From assembly GCA_033856275.1 (NCBI GenBank), contig JAWVFJ010000016.1, positions 30,290 through 94,289 on the forward strand: 64,000 nucleotides of DNA, read 5' to 3'. This document shows positions 16,660-25,613 of the stretch, in pieces. Each line of letters starts with the position of its first letter. Positions within the stretch are counted from its first letter, which is position 1. The translations under genes and the position numbers were made by a program. The DNA is from VRUE01 sp033856275. Lineage in GTDB: Bacteria > Actinomycetota > Thermoleophilia > Solirubrobacterales > 70-9. Below the pieces are notes generated by a model. The model did not search any database, was not told where the DNA came from, and saw only the letters and a program-made list of their open reading frames with translations.

Positions 16660-17568
16660 TCAGCCGAAGCGGCCGGTGACGTAGTCGCGTGTGCGCGGGT
16701 CGGCCGGGCGGTTGAAGATCGTCTCGGTGTCGGCGTACTCGATCAAGGTCCCGGCCGGCTCGCCGCTGCTCGAGTCGAGGCCGAAGAAGGCGGTCTCATC
16801 GGCGACGCGGGCCGCCTGCTGCATGTTGTGGGTGACGATCACGATCGTGAAGCGGCCCTTGAGGCTGTGCATCAGGTCCTCGATCGAGGCGGTGGCAATT
16901 GGGTCTAGTGCCGAGGCGGGCTCGTCGAGCAGCAGCACGTCGGGTTCGATCGCGATCGCGCGAGCGATGCAGAGCCGCTGCTGCTGGCCGCCGGAGAGGC
17001 CGAGGGCGCTGTCCTTGAGCCGGTCCTTGACCTCATCCCATAGTGCGGCGCCCCGCAGCGCCTTCTCGACCTGCTCGTCGAGGCCGTGCCGAAAGCCTAG
17101 GTTGCGCGGGGCCCAGGCGACGTTGTCGTAGATCGACTTCGGAAACGGGTTGGGCTTCTGGAAGACCATGCCGATCCGCCGCCGCACCTCGACCTGATCG
17201 ACGTTGCTCGCGTAGAGATCATGTCCGTGGTAGAGGACCTGGCCCTCCAGCCGGAAAGCTGCGACCGAGTCGTTCATCCGATTGAGGCTGCGGATGAAGG
17301 TCGACTTGCCACAGCCGGAAGGGCCGATCAGGGCCGTGATCCGGCTGCGCGGGATCCGCAGGCTGACGCCCGCGAGCGCCTTCTTCGCCCCGTAGAAGAC
17401 CGAGACGTCGTTGACCTCGAAGACGGCCTCTACCGCCACCTTCGAGCGGTGGCCGTTGGCGCGAGGGTCGGCCTGCGGCTCGGACTGAATGCGTACGCGC
17501 GAGGACGCGGTCCTCGCCGGCACGGCTGGCGAGGCTGAGGCGGACTGGGTCTGTTCGGCGAGGTTCAT
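16660..17568 (-). CDS. pstB: Phosphate ABC transporter ATP-binding protein
   Basis: The product powers PstCA-mediated phosphate import. It shows Walker A (GPSGCGKST), the signature LSGGQQQRLCIARA, Walker B (VLLLDEPASALD) and the PstB-typical MVFQKPNPFPKSIYDN. It carries about 45 extra residues of low complexity before the ABC domain. Its start overlaps the pstA stop by four bases. Confidence 0.95.
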   Translation of the reverse strand: MNLAEQTQSASASPAVPARTASSRVRIQSEPQADPRANGHRSKVAVEAVFEVNDVSVFYGAKKALAGVSLRIPRSRITALIGPSGCGKSTFIRSLNRMNDSVAAFRLEGQVLYHGHDLYASNVDQVEVRRRIGMVFQKPNPFPKSIYDNVAWAPRNLGFRHGLDEQVEKALRGAALWDEVKDRLKDSALGLSGGQQQRLCIARAIAIEPDVLLLDEPASALDPIATASIEDLMHSLKGRFTIVIVTHNMQQAARVADETAFFGLDSSSGEPAGTLIEYADTETIFNRPADPRTRDYVTGRFG

Positions 17569-18440
17569 GAGCTCATCTTTCTGCGGCTGCGAGCGTGCAT
17601 GGCCCGTGCCCCGACGCTTGCGAAGAGGATGAAGGCGATCAGCACCAACGAGGCGCCCCAGGCACGTGTGAAGCCTTCAGGGTTGGCTTCCTCGGAGAGC
17701 TGGAAGATCGAGACCGGGATGTTCGGCATCGCTTCGCCGACGTTGAGGGTCATCTGCTTGCCGTCGAAGACGGAGGAAAGCAAGATCAGCGGCGCGGTCT
17801 CGCCGGCGGCGCGGGCGACGGCAAGCACCGTCGCGGTGAGGATCCCGCCGAGCGCGCTGGGAAGGATCATGCCGAGGACCGTGCGCCAGCGGCTCACGCC
17901 AAGGGCATCCGCTGCTTCGCGCAGGCCGCCCGGAACGAGCAGGAGGACCTCCTGGCTGCCCCGGGCGATCAGCGGCAGCATGATGATCGCCAGCGCGACC
18001 GAGCCGGCGAAGCCCGACTGCTTGTGGTGGTCGACCAGCAACCCGAAGACGAAGAGGCCGATGATGATCGACGGCAGGCCGTTGAGCAGGTCCAGGGTGA
18101 GCCGGCTCGTGGCGGCGACCCGAGCGCCGGCAAACTCGGTCACGAAGAGAGCGATCAGTACCCCGAGCGGCATCGCGAGCGCCGTGGCCACGGCGACGAT
18201 CAGGGCGGTACCGGCGATCGCCGGCCCGATCCCGGTCGGCGTGCCGGTGAAGAGGAAGTCGAGGCTGAGCGCGCCGGCCCCGCGCGCCACTACCGCATAG
18301 ATCACGATTGCCAGGACCGCGACCGCAAACAGCGCCGCTACGGTGGCACCGTACTCGGCCAGACGGCTGAACGCCCGGCGCCTGCGCAGGTTGCCGCTGG
18401 GCGTGAGCGGCGCGGCGGGATCGAAGGCGGCGACGTTCAC
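17565..18440 (-). CDS. pstA: Phosphate ABC transporter permease
   Basis: The 291-aa permease has six predicted helices and the EAA-like loop EAADALGVSRWRTVLGMILP that contacts PstB. The GTG at 18440 overlaps the pstC stop (GTGA). The longer open frame upstream lies inside pstC and is ignored. It forms the channel with PstC. Confidence 0.93.
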   Translation of the reverse strand: MNVAAFDPAAPLTPSGNLRRRRAFSRLAEYGATVAALFAVAVLAIVIYAVVARGAGALSLDFLFTGTPTGIGPAIAGTALIVAVATALAMPLGVLIALFVTEFAGARVAATSRLTLDLLNGLPSIIIGLFVFGLLVDHHKQSGFAGSVALAIIMLPLIARGSQEVLLLVPGGLREAADALGVSRWRTVLGMILPSALGGILTATVLAVARAAGETAPLILLSSVFDGKQMTLNVGEAMPNIPVSIFQLSEEANPEGFTRAWGASLVLIAFILFASVGARAMHARSRRKMSS

Positions 18441-19429
18441 CGCGCCAGCCTCCGGTAGTCGAAGCGACGCCCGATCCATTGCGCCGCCAGATTGGAGAGG
18501 AGGCCGATGGCTAGCAGGATCACGCCCAGATAGAAGAGCGAGGATTTGTGCATCTCGGTGATCGCGCCGGGAAACTGGTTGGCGATCCGCGAGGCAAGCG
18601 TGTCGCCGGTCTTGAACAGCGAAGCGTTGATGGCCGCGCCGGCACCGATCACCTGGGTTACGGCGATGGCCTCGCCGAGCGCCCGTCCGAGGCCCAGCAG
18701 CGACGCGGCGGCGACACCCGAGGCCGTCGAGGGCAGCACCACCCCGCGCACCACCTCCCATCGCGTCGCCCCAAGCGCGCTGGCCCCGTCCTGGACGTCG
18801 CGCGGGACCGAAAGGAAGAGGTCCCGGGAGATCGAGGCGATGATAGGCACGACCATGATCGTCAGGATCAGGCTGGCGGTGAAGACGCTGGCGCCGGTGG
18901 TTTCCGGAGCACCGAAGATCGGGATGAAGCCAAGCGTGTCGTGCAGCCAGGGCTCTAGGTTTTCGTGCACGAAGGGCGCGAGAATCAGGATGCCCCAGAA
19001 GCCGAGGATGACGCTGGGAATCGCGGCCAGCATCTCGACCAGCGGCCCGACCACCCCGCGCACGCCCGCCGGCGCCAGCAAGCTCAGGTAAAGCCCAATC
19101 GAGATCGCTATCGGCGCGCCGATAGCGAGGGCGACGAACGAGCTGACCACGGTGCCGAACAGCAGGGAGCCCGCGCCGAAGACACCGAAGTTGGGCTGCC
19201 AGGTCGTTTCAGTGAGGAAGCCCAGACCGAATGCCGATATCGCCGGCGCGGCGCCGTGCACCACCTGGTACCCGATGATCAGGATCACCACCGCGCTGAG
19301 CAACGCGGCGAGTGCACAGACGCCGAAGAGCACACCGTCGGCGATCCGGTCCGCCTGCCTGCGGCGCCGAGCGGGGCGGGCCCGATCGGCAACTCGGCGG
19401 AGTCCTGTCGCACTGGTCGTGGAGCTCAT
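18437..19429 (-). CDS. pstC: Phosphate ABC transporter permease
   Basis: The 330-aa permease has six to seven helices and the coupling loop DGASALGATRWEVVRGVVLP. The ATG at 19429 (MSSTTSATG) is chosen because the residues before it are uncharacteristic and lie in the promoter region. It heads the pstC-pstA-pstB operon, divergent from pstS. Confidence 0.93.
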   Translation of the reverse strand: MSSTTSATGLRRVADRARPARRRRQADRIADGVLFGVCALAALLSAVVILIIGYQVVHGAAPAISAFGLGFLTETTWQPNFGVFGAGSLLFGTVVSSFVALAIGAPIAISIGLYLSLLAPAGVRGVVGPLVEMLAAIPSVILGFWGILILAPFVHENLEPWLHDTLGFIPIFGAPETTGASVFTASLILTIMVVPIIASISRDLFLSVPRDVQDGASALGATRWEVVRGVVLPSTASGVAAASLLGLGRALGEAIAVTQVIGAGAAINASLFKTGDTLASRIANQFPGAITEMHKSSLFYLGVILLAIGLLSNLAAQWIGRRFDYRRLAR

Positions 19430-19477
19430 CGCGCGCAGCGTAGAGCAGTTCGAATCCGTTGCCCACCCGATCAGGTC

Positions 19478-19600
19478 AATTTTCACAGAATTGACACAAC
19501 TCAGGTGGTAAGGGGTTCGGCTGTTCACCACATTTCAACAACCTGTCATGGTGTTACATTTTTGAAACACCCTTCTTTTCACACGATTGAAACATATGTG
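19478..19600. promoter_or_regulatory. Shared pst control region with candidate PhoP boxes
   Basis: The divergent region between pstC and pstS is AT-rich and holds many short related units: TTTTCACAG, GTTCACCAC, GTTACATTT, TTTTCACAC and TTGAAAC. GTTCAC-like direct repeats are the usual form of actinobacterial Pho boxes. Phosphate-starvation induction is therefore expected, but the exact boxes cannot be fixed by eye. Confidence 0.45.
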
Positions 19601-19691
19601 CTTTGCGCTGGGACCATCCTGCGATCCGCCAGGGGACGTTCTACGGCCTGTGGCAAGAGACGGAAACGATCACAAGCCGAAAGGACTCCCT

Positions 19692-20714
19692 TTGATTCGC
19701 AACAGGTTGTTTGGTTTCCTCATCGCGATAGCCGGGACGGTCGGGTGCATGGCGACCATCTCGACCGCTGCCGCTTCCGCAAACCTCACCGGCGCCGGCT
19801 CCTCGCTGGTCGCCCCGCTGATGGCCAATTGGATCAACGGATTCGAAGCCGCCGGACACGGAAACACCAAAGTCACCTACGGGGCAGTGGGCTCGGGTGC
19901 CGGCATCGCCCAGATCACCGCTCGAACGGTTGATTTCGGCGCCTCCGATGCCCCGCTCACGCCTGAACAGGCCGGAGCCTGCAACGGCTGCGTGCAGATT
20001 CCCTGGGCGCTCAGCGCAACCGGCATTGGCTTCAGCATCCCCGGCGTCAAGAAACTGAACCTCACCGGTCCGATCCTCGCCGGCATCTACTTCGGCAAGA
20101 TCACCAACTGGAACGACCCCAAGATCAAAACGCTCAATCCCAAAGCTCACCTGCCCAGCCTCGCGATCACGCCGGTGTACCGCAGCGATGGCTCCGGCGA
20201 CACCTATGCGTTCACCAATTACCTCTCAAAGGTGAGCAAGGCCTGGAAGCAGGAAGTCGGCTACGCGACTTCGGTCGGATTCACCCACGGCGTGGGCGCC
20301 AAAGGAAACGCGGGCATCACCAACGTGGTCGCCACCACTGCCGGCTCGATCGGGTACATCTCAGCCTCTTATTTGATTGCGGCAGGACTGCCCGTGGCGG
20401 CGATCAAGAATGAGGCAGGCAACTACGAGTACCCCAACCTGAAAAACATCGAAAATGCTGCTGCAATGGTGAAGAAAGTGCCGAGCAGCAACGAACTCCA
20501 CATCGTCGATCCGCCGAAAAAATTCAGCGACGCCTACCCGATATCGACGTTCACCTACGCGATCGTTCCACACACGGCGCCACAGAAGGGCCTGCTCTCC
20601 GAATTCATCCTCTACGCGATGACTGTCGGGAAAAAATACGGTCCGGCGCTCGACTTCGCGCCGCTGCCGAAAGTGGTCCTCACTGCAGCTAAATCGACAC
20701 TCGCAGGACTTTAG
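19692..20714 (+). CDS. pstS: Periplasmic-type phosphate-binding protein
   Basis: The 340-aa secreted protein binds phosphate and hands it to PstCA. The TTG at 19692 is preferred, since AAAGGA lies six bases upstream and the product then opens with a normal signal peptide (MIRNRLFGFLIAIAGTVG, cleavage near ASA-NLTG). Family motifs include GAGSSLVAPLMANWI, VDFGASDAPLT, ITNWNDPKI and YRSDGSGDTYAFTNYL. There is no lipobox Cys at the cleavage site. It is divergent from pstCAB rather than leading that operon. Confidence 0.93.
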   Translation: MIRNRLFGFLIAIAGTVGCMATISTAAASANLTGAGSSLVAPLMANWINGFEAAGHGNTKVTYGAVGSGAGIAQITARTVDFGASDAPLTPEQAGACNGCVQIPWALSATGIGFSIPGVKKLNLTGPILAGIYFGKITNWNDPKIKTLNPKAHLPSLAITPVYRSDGSGDTYAFTNYLSKVSKAWKQEVGYATSVGFTHGVGAKGNAGITNVVATTAGSIGYISASYLIAAGLPVAAIKNEAGNYEYPNLKNIENAAAMVKKVPSSNELHIVDPPKKFSDAYPISTFTYAIVPHTAPQKGLLSEFILYAMTVGKKYGPALDFAPLPKVVLTAAKSTLAGL

Positions 20715-20749
20715 GACAGCTTGCGGCGGCGGAGGCGCCGCGGCAACCG

Positions 20750-20786
20750 ACCGGCATGGGGCCACATGGCCCTGTGCCGGTTTTTT
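20750..20786 (+). terminator. Rho-independent terminator of pstS
   Basis: The arms ACCGGCATGGGGCCA and TGGCCCTGTGCCGGT pair almost fully and are followed by TTTTTT. This is the clearest classical terminator on the plus strand of the window. Confidence 0.9.
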
Positions 20787-20791
20787 GTGGC

Positions 20792-21631
20792 CTAGGCGAA
20801 AGCCTGGGCAGCGCGACGGCGAAGGTCAGCGTTGAGCATCCCCGTCACCTCGCTCGGGCTGGTGCCGGCGGTGGGGATCGCGTCCCCAATCAGGCCGCTG
20901 GCGCGGAAGGCGAAGAGTGGGGCATCGACGCCGAGGTCGCGAATCTGGCGAACCAGCTTGACGGCGCTGGCAGTGTCGGCACGAGGGCCACAGAGGACGA
21001 TCGCGGTTGGGTCGAGGGCGCGCAGGGCGCGCTCGAGGCGCTCGTCGCCGAGCTCGTTGGAGAGCATCAGCACGCGGAAGCCGGCGCGGCGCAGGGTGAG
21101 GTCGAGTGCCTGGGTGTGGACCGCCTCGGCATCGGAACCGCGGCTCGAGTCGAGCAGCAGGATGCCGGCAGGGCGCGAAGCGGCCGAGGCGAGGCGGCGG
21201 GCGCCGTGCAGCCAACCGGTTGCCCAGCGCGAGGCGAACTCCAGCTCGGCCTCGCGGTCGGGGTCGACGGCGAGACGATCGATCGCGGGCAGCAGCAGCT
21301 CCTCCACGGTCCGCTCGAGCGGCCGCAGGGCAAGGCTTTCCTCGATCGCGCGGTCGGCCGCGTCCTCGTCGAAGCTCTCCAGCGCGGCGAGCAGGCCCTC
21401 GTCACTGGCGGGTGCCGCCTGGCGCTGTTGAGCCAGCTCGATCGCCGAGGAGATGTTGCCGGTCTGGGCGAGTGCGTCGCGCAGGGTCTGCAGCTCGACC
21501 AGTTCGTAGTTGCGGTGGTTGCCGACGGTGCGCTTTGGAGTTGGATAGCCGTAACGGCGCTCCCAGCTGCGCAGCGTGTTGGGGCTTACCCCCAGTACTT
21601 CGGCGGCTGCGTTTGTGCGTATGCCTGGCAT
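20792..21631 (-). CDS. MerR-type regulator with B12-binding-like C-terminal domain
   Basis: The product (279 aa from ATG 21631) has a MerR DNA-binding domain (TNAAAEVLGVSPNTLRSWERR, then YGYPTPKRTVGNHRNYELVE). A helical domain and a Rossmann-like domain follow, matching the CarH/LitR layout. In light-sensing relatives the cobalamin-binding domain has an E/D-x-H-x-x-G ligand motif. The matching segment here reads GSDAEAVHTQAL, which lacks the Gly and has altered spacing. The domain may therefore bind no cobalamin or another ligand. Confidence 0.8.
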   Translation of the reverse strand: MPGIRTNAAAEVLGVSPNTLRSWERRYGYPTPKRTVGNHRNYELVELQTLRDALAQTGNISSAIELAQQRQAAPASDEGLLAALESFDEDAADRAIEESLALRPLERTVEELLLPAIDRLAVDPDREAELEFASRWATGWLHGARRLASAASRPAGILLLDSSRGSDAEAVHTQALDLTLRRAGFRVLMLSNELGDERLERALRALDPTAIVLCGPRADTASAVKLVRQIRDLGVDAPLFAFRASGLIGDAIPTAGTSPSEVTGMLNADLRRRAAQAFA

Positions 21632-21733
21632 CTCAGATCGGTTCCTCGCCCAGCGATCGATTTCGCCGAGCTGCGGCATTCTCCCACTGGAATTCCAGGT
21701 TTACGCAAGTTATGGACAGATTTGCGAAATCTG

Positions 21734-22462
21734 TCAGCGATCTTGCAGAGCGCCAACGCCCACTGGCTGCCCCACCGCACGGGCACGCCACATCGCCTCG
21801 TCAGCTTTGCGCAGCAGTTCATCTGCGTCATTGCCATGTTCCGGACAGGCCACGACGCCGGCCGAGATCGCGATCCTCAGACCGCCGGCGGCCTCTAGCT
21901 CGTCGAGCATCCGCAGCAACCGCTCCGTCATCTGCACGCCCTCGACGGTGGACTGGTTGGGGGCCAGCACGCAGAGCGCGTCCTCTTCGAGCAGAAAGGT
22001 CTCGTCGACGATCCGCACCGCGTCGCGCAGCGCGGCGCCGACCACGGCGAGCATCGTCTCGCGGGCTTGACCCTCATCTTCCTCGCGTGCCCCCGGCCCA
22101 TCGACGTCGAAGACGACAAGGCCAAAGGGGTGCCCGTAGCGCTTGTTGGTCTCGATCATCTGGTCGAGACGCCGGCGCATATGGCCTGGCTGGAAGAGGC
22201 TGTTGGGCACCGCCGCCTGTGGCTGTGCTGGCGGTGAGTTCGCCTGCTGCTCACAAACCGCCGCCACGGCGGTCGCGGTGACCGAGCCGAACTCCTCGGC
22301 CAACCTCTGCGCCGCCTCAGCGAACGGCTCTGCGTCGCTCGAGCCTAGCTCGGCCCGCAGCTTGGCCAGCAGGGAAGCCTGCAGCGAGGAGACCTCGCGG
22401 GCGACCTGGCCGGCCGGAGATCCGTTGGAACCAGCATCTTTTGTCGGGATTCCCGTCGCCAC
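21734..22462 (-). CDS. Degenerate GGDEF domain protein
   Basis: The 242-aa product has a helical N-terminal region and a GGDEF fold from about residue 95 (HMRRRLDQMIETNKRYGHPF, GLVVFDVDG, ISAGVVACPEHG, ADELLRKADEAMWRARAVG). The catalytic GGDEF loop is replaced by LLEEDALCVL, so cyclase activity is unlikely. Such proteins often bind c-di-GMP or GTP as sensors. It sits behind the MerR-like gene on the same strand, with a gap of about 100 bases. Confidence 0.75.
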   Translation of the reverse strand: MATGIPTKDAGSNGSPAGQVAREVSSLQASLLAKLRAELGSSDAEPFAEAAQRLAEEFGSVTATAVAAVCEQQANSPPAQPQAAVPNSLFQPGHMRRRLDQMIETNKRYGHPFGLVVFDVDGPGAREEDEGQARETMLAVVGAALRDAVRIVDETFLLEEDALCVLAPNQSTVEGVQMTERLLRMLDELEAAGGLRIAISAGVVACPEHGNDADELLRKADEAMWRARAVGQPVGVGALQDR

Positions 22463-22560
22463 TCGAAGACCTTCTCGAAAGCAACGGACGCAAGTCCCGC
22501 AAAATCTCGCTATTTGCGGTCCGACACTTGTCTAGTCAAATCGTCCGTTCTACTCCGCCG

Positions 22561-22605
22561 GGTGCAACGTTTTGTCCCCCTGTGGCGGGGACAAAACGTT
22601 GCACC
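22561..22605. repeat. Dispersed intergenic palindrome, copy B (19-bp perfect stem)
   Basis: The left arm 22561-22579 and right arm 22587-22605 are perfectly complementary, from GGTGCAACGTTTTGTCCCC around a 7-base loop. It lies after recR and before the GGDEF gene, both on the minus strand. It is the best-preserved member of the family. Confidence 0.85.
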
Positions 22606-22633
22606 ATGACATCCGTTGGGGGAGGGCGGAGCG

Positions 22634-23236
22634 TCAGTCGAGACTGCGACGGCCGGCGAAGGCCTTGCCCAGCGTCACCTCATCGGCGTGCTCGAGGTCG
22701 GCGCCGACGGGCAGGCCGCTGGCGAGGCGGGTGACGGCTACCTGGCCGCGCAGGCGCTCGGCGATGTGCAGCGCGGTCGCCTCGCCGGTGGTCGTCGGGT
22801 TGGTGGCGAGGACGACCTCGCTCACCCCCCCACCCTCGACTCGACGCAGAAGCTCGGCGATCTTCAGGTCCTCGGCATCGACGCCGTCGATCGGCGAGAG
22901 GGCGCCGCCGAGCACGTGGTAGAGACCGCGGTACTCGTGCGTGCGCTCGATCGGGATCACGTCGGCCGGTTCCTCGACCACGCAGATCGTCGCCTGATCG
23001 CGGTTTGGATCGGCGCAGATCCGGCAGCGCGGCCCCTCGGAGAGGTTGAAGCACTCCTCGCAGAGGCCGACCTTCTCCTTCACCTCGCGGATCGCGACCG
23101 AGAGCGCCGTTGCCTCTTCGTCGGGCGCGCGAAGGATGTGGAAGGCGAGCCGCTGCGCCGTGCGCTGGCCGATCCCCGGCAGCCGCGAGAGCTCGGCGAC
23201 GAGGCGCGCCAGCGGCGCCGGTCCCTCGGCGCTCAA
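22634..23236 (-). CDS. recR: Recombination mediator RecR
   Basis: The 200-aa protein helps RecF load RecA at gaps. It has the N-terminal helix-hairpin-helix (LSRLPGIGQRTAQRLAFHIL), the four-Cys zinc finger (CEECFNLSEGPRCRICADPN) and the Toprim domain (ICVVEEPADVIPIERTHEY). The start is TTG at 23236. It follows ybaB and dnaX, the usual dnaX-ybaB-recR cluster. Confidence 0.95.
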   Translation of the reverse strand: MSAEGPAPLARLVAELSRLPGIGQRTAQRLAFHILRAPDEEATALSVAIREVKEKVGLCEECFNLSEGPRCRICADPNRDQATICVVEEPADVIPIERTHEYRGLYHVLGGALSPIDGVDAEDLKIAELLRRVEGGGVSEVVLATNPTTTGEATALHIAERLRGQVAVTRLASGLPVGADLEHADEVTLGKAFAGRRSLD

Positions 23237-23302
23237 GACACACGACCTTCGCCAATGCTTCGGTCGCGAAGAGTCAGATATGCACGCGCCCTACGCACTG
23301 GC

Positions 23303-23635
23303 TCAGAGGCCGGGGAGGCCGCCAAGGCCTCCGGTGATCCCGCCCATCTTCGAGCTGGCCAGCTCCTGGGCGGCGCGCAGGCCCTCGTTGACGGCGGCCT
23401 GCACCATCTCGGCGAGCATCTCGGCGTCCTCGGGGTCGATCGCCTCGGGGTCGATGACGATCTCGCGCAGGGTCAGGTCGCCGCCCATCTTCACCTTGAC
23501 CATGCCGCCGCCGGCGCTGGCCTCGACCACCTCGTCCTTGAGCGACTCCTGCGCCTGCATCATCTCGTCCTGCATCTTCTGCGCCTGTTTCATCAGCGCA
23601 TTGACGTCAAAACCACCGGGTCCACCCCTAGCCAC
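23303..23635 (-). CDS. YbaB/EbfC family nucleoid-associated protein
   Basis: The 110-aa product shows the family pattern: a helical start (MKQAQKMQDEMMQAQESLKD), the central VEASAGGGMVKVKMGGDLTL and the acidic IDPEAIDPEDAEMLAEMVQA. These proteins bind DNA as dimers. The start shares one base with the dnaX stop. Confidence 0.93.
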   Translation of the reverse strand: MARGGPGGFDVNALMKQAQKMQDEMMQAQESLKDEVVEASAGGGMVKVKMGGDLTLREIVIDPEAIDPEDAEMLAEMVQAAVNEGLRAAQELASSKMGGITGGLGGLPGL

Positions 23636-25506
23636 TAGCCGACCTCCTCCGCGTCGAACTCGCTCTTCAGCTTCTCCACCAGCGCATCGTGATCGATCTC
23701 GCCCTCGGGGGCTTTCGCCTCCTCCTCGGGAGCGGCATCCTCACCGTCCAGCAGCACGTAGGTCGGCCGCAACCTCTCCCCAAGCACGTCCTCGATCGCG
23801 TCTGCCATCAGCTCCCGCTTCTCCGGCGTCTCCGCCTTGCGCTTGTTGAACGTGAGCTCACCGGGAAATCCGACCTTGAGCCCCTCCTCGTCGAGCGATA
23901 CCGGCCTAGCCCCGTCAAACGTCGCCGCCAGTGCCGGACTCGTCTCTCGTAGCTTGTCCAAGACAGCGGGCCACGTATTGACGATCTGCTCGAGGTCCAA
24001 CTGGCCCGCGGGTCCTGTCGCGGCAGGAGACCCACCGTCCCCTCCGGTAGCTAAAGCTTCCTCGGGGGCGGTCCCCCCTGCCCCGCCAGCCGCGGGAGAG
24101 TCCTCTTCGGCAGATGGCCCGGCTTGTTCCGGGCTGTCCGCTGACGTTTCGGGCTCGGAGCTATCCGCGGGTGCCTCGGGCTCAGGCTCTTCAGCGGAAG
24201 CAGGCTCTGCCGGCGCTTGGGCCTCAGGCTCGTCAACCGGTGGGGTCTCTGCCGGGGGTGGCGCAGGGGGAGGGGGGTCGAGGACAGCCCGTGGACTGCC
24301 CGCAGTGCCCCCCTCCTCCTGCGACAGGACCCGCGGCCGACCACCTCCAGTCCCTTGCTCGAGTCTCTCGATACGCCTGAGCAATCCCTCAGTCGAGGGG
24401 TCTAGGTCTGGGCGCGCCGCCTTGAGCAGTGCGATCTCCACGGCCATCCGGGCATCGTCTCCCTCGCGAACAGAGGTAAGAGCATTCGCAAGCTCGTCGA
24501 TCGTGCGAACGAGAGTCGCTGGGCCGATTGAGCTTGCTTGCGCCGTAAGTCGATCGGCGTCAGTCGCGGTCACCACGAAGGTATTGGGCACCTCGCCGAC
24601 CGTCTGCGTCACCAGCAGATGCCGCAGGTGCGCCAGCAGGTCACGGGCAAACTGGGCGGGATCGCGGCCGGAGCGGGCCATCTTCTCGACTCCGAACAGG
24701 ACGCCCTTTGGATCCTCCGCGACGACTGAGTCAACCGCGTCGAAGAGCAGTTCGGCGTCAGCCGCCCCGAGCAACTCGAGCACGTCATCGAGTTTGACCT
24801 GGTTGCCACCGAAGGCGACCAGCTGGTCCAGGGTGCCGAGCGCGTCGCGGAAGCTGCCCGAGGCAGAGCGGGCGATCATCGCCACCGCGGCGTCCTCGGC
24901 CTCGATCCCCTCGGCAGCGGCGACCCGGTTCAGCACCTCGGAGATCTGCTCCAGCGAAGGGCGCTGGAAGTCGAAGCGCTGGCAGCGGTCGGCGATCGTC
25001 GCCATCACCTTGTGCGCCTCGGTCGTGGCGAGCACGAAGACCGTGTTGGGCGGCGGCTCCTCGAGCGTCTTCAGGAAGGCGTTCCAGGCCTCCTTGGTCA
25101 GCATGTGCGCCTCGTCGAGGATGTAGACCTTCCAGCGCCCGCCGGCCGGCGCGTAGGCGACCCGCTCGCGCAGGTCGCGCACGTCGTCGACGGAGCGGTT
25201 GGAGGCGGCGTCCATCTCGATCACGTCGATTGAGCTGCCGGCGGCGATCGTCAGGCACGATTCGCACTCGCCGCAGGGCGTCACGGTCGGCCCGCCGCGC
25301 TCGCAGTTGAGCGAGCGGGCGAGGATCTTCGCCATCGAGGTCTTGCCGGTACCGCGCGAGCCGACGAAGAGGTAGGCGTGGTGGACCTTGCCCTGCTCGA
25401 CCGCGTTGCGCAGCGTGCGCACGACGTGCTGCTGGCCCACCACCTCGTCGAACGAACCGGGGCGGTGGCGGCGGTAGAGGGAGATCGAGTCGCTGGACGG
25501 CGGCAC
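23635..25506 (-). CDS. dnaX: DNA polymerase III subunits gamma/tau
   Basis: The 623-aa clamp-loader ATPase has Walker A (GSRGTGKTSMAKILA), a zinc module (CERGGPTVTPCGECESC), Walker B/DEAx (VYILDEAHMLTKEAWNAFLK) and sensor motifs. Domain III is followed by a long Glu/Pro/Ala-rich linker (about residues 400-510) and a C-terminal tau-like domain. The GTG at 25506 is chosen because YRRHRPGSFDEVVGQ begins ten residues later. A TACACT element seven bases before this GTG could give a leaderless mRNA. No programmed frameshift site was identified. Confidence 0.93.
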   Translation of the reverse strand: MPPSSDSISLYRRHRPGSFDEVVGQQHVVRTLRNAVEQGKVHHAYLFVGSRGTGKTSMAKILARSLNCERGGPTVTPCGECESCLTIAAGSSIDVIEMDAASNRSVDDVRDLRERVAYAPAGGRWKVYILDEAHMLTKEAWNAFLKTLEEPPPNTVFVLATTEAHKVMATIADRCQRFDFQRPSLEQISEVLNRVAAAEGIEAEDAAVAMIARSASGSFRDALGTLDQLVAFGGNQVKLDDVLELLGAADAELLFDAVDSVVAEDPKGVLFGVEKMARSGRDPAQFARDLLAHLRHLLVTQTVGEVPNTFVVTATDADRLTAQASSIGPATLVRTIDELANALTSVREGDDARMAVEIALLKAARPDLDPSTEGLLRRIERLEQGTGGGRPRVLSQEEGGTAGSPRAVLDPPPPAPPPAETPPVDEPEAQAPAEPASAEEPEPEAPADSSEPETSADSPEQAGPSAEEDSPAAGGAGGTAPEEALATGGDGGSPAATGPAGQLDLEQIVNTWPAVLDKLRETSPALAATFDGARPVSLDEEGLKVGFPGELTFNKRKAETPEKRELMADAIEDVLGERLRPTYVLLDGEDAAPEEEAKAPEGEIDHDALVEKLKSEFDAEEVG

Positions 25507-25537
25507 CAGGGCCAGTGTATCCGCGGGACTCGGTGGC

Positions 25538-25580
25538 CTCTGGCGACTTATCGGGCTATGTGACGGATAAGTCGCCAGAG
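25538..25580. repeat. 15-bp perfect hairpin in a divergent promoter region
   Basis: CTCTGGCGACTTATC pairs with GATAAGTCGCCAGAG around a 13-base loop. It sits between the divergent starts of dnaX and the membrane protein at 25614, so it cannot simply be a terminator for either gene. Confidence 0.65.
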
Positions 25581-25613
25581 ACCCGCCGGCAACTGCATCT
25601 GTAGGTTGCGCCG

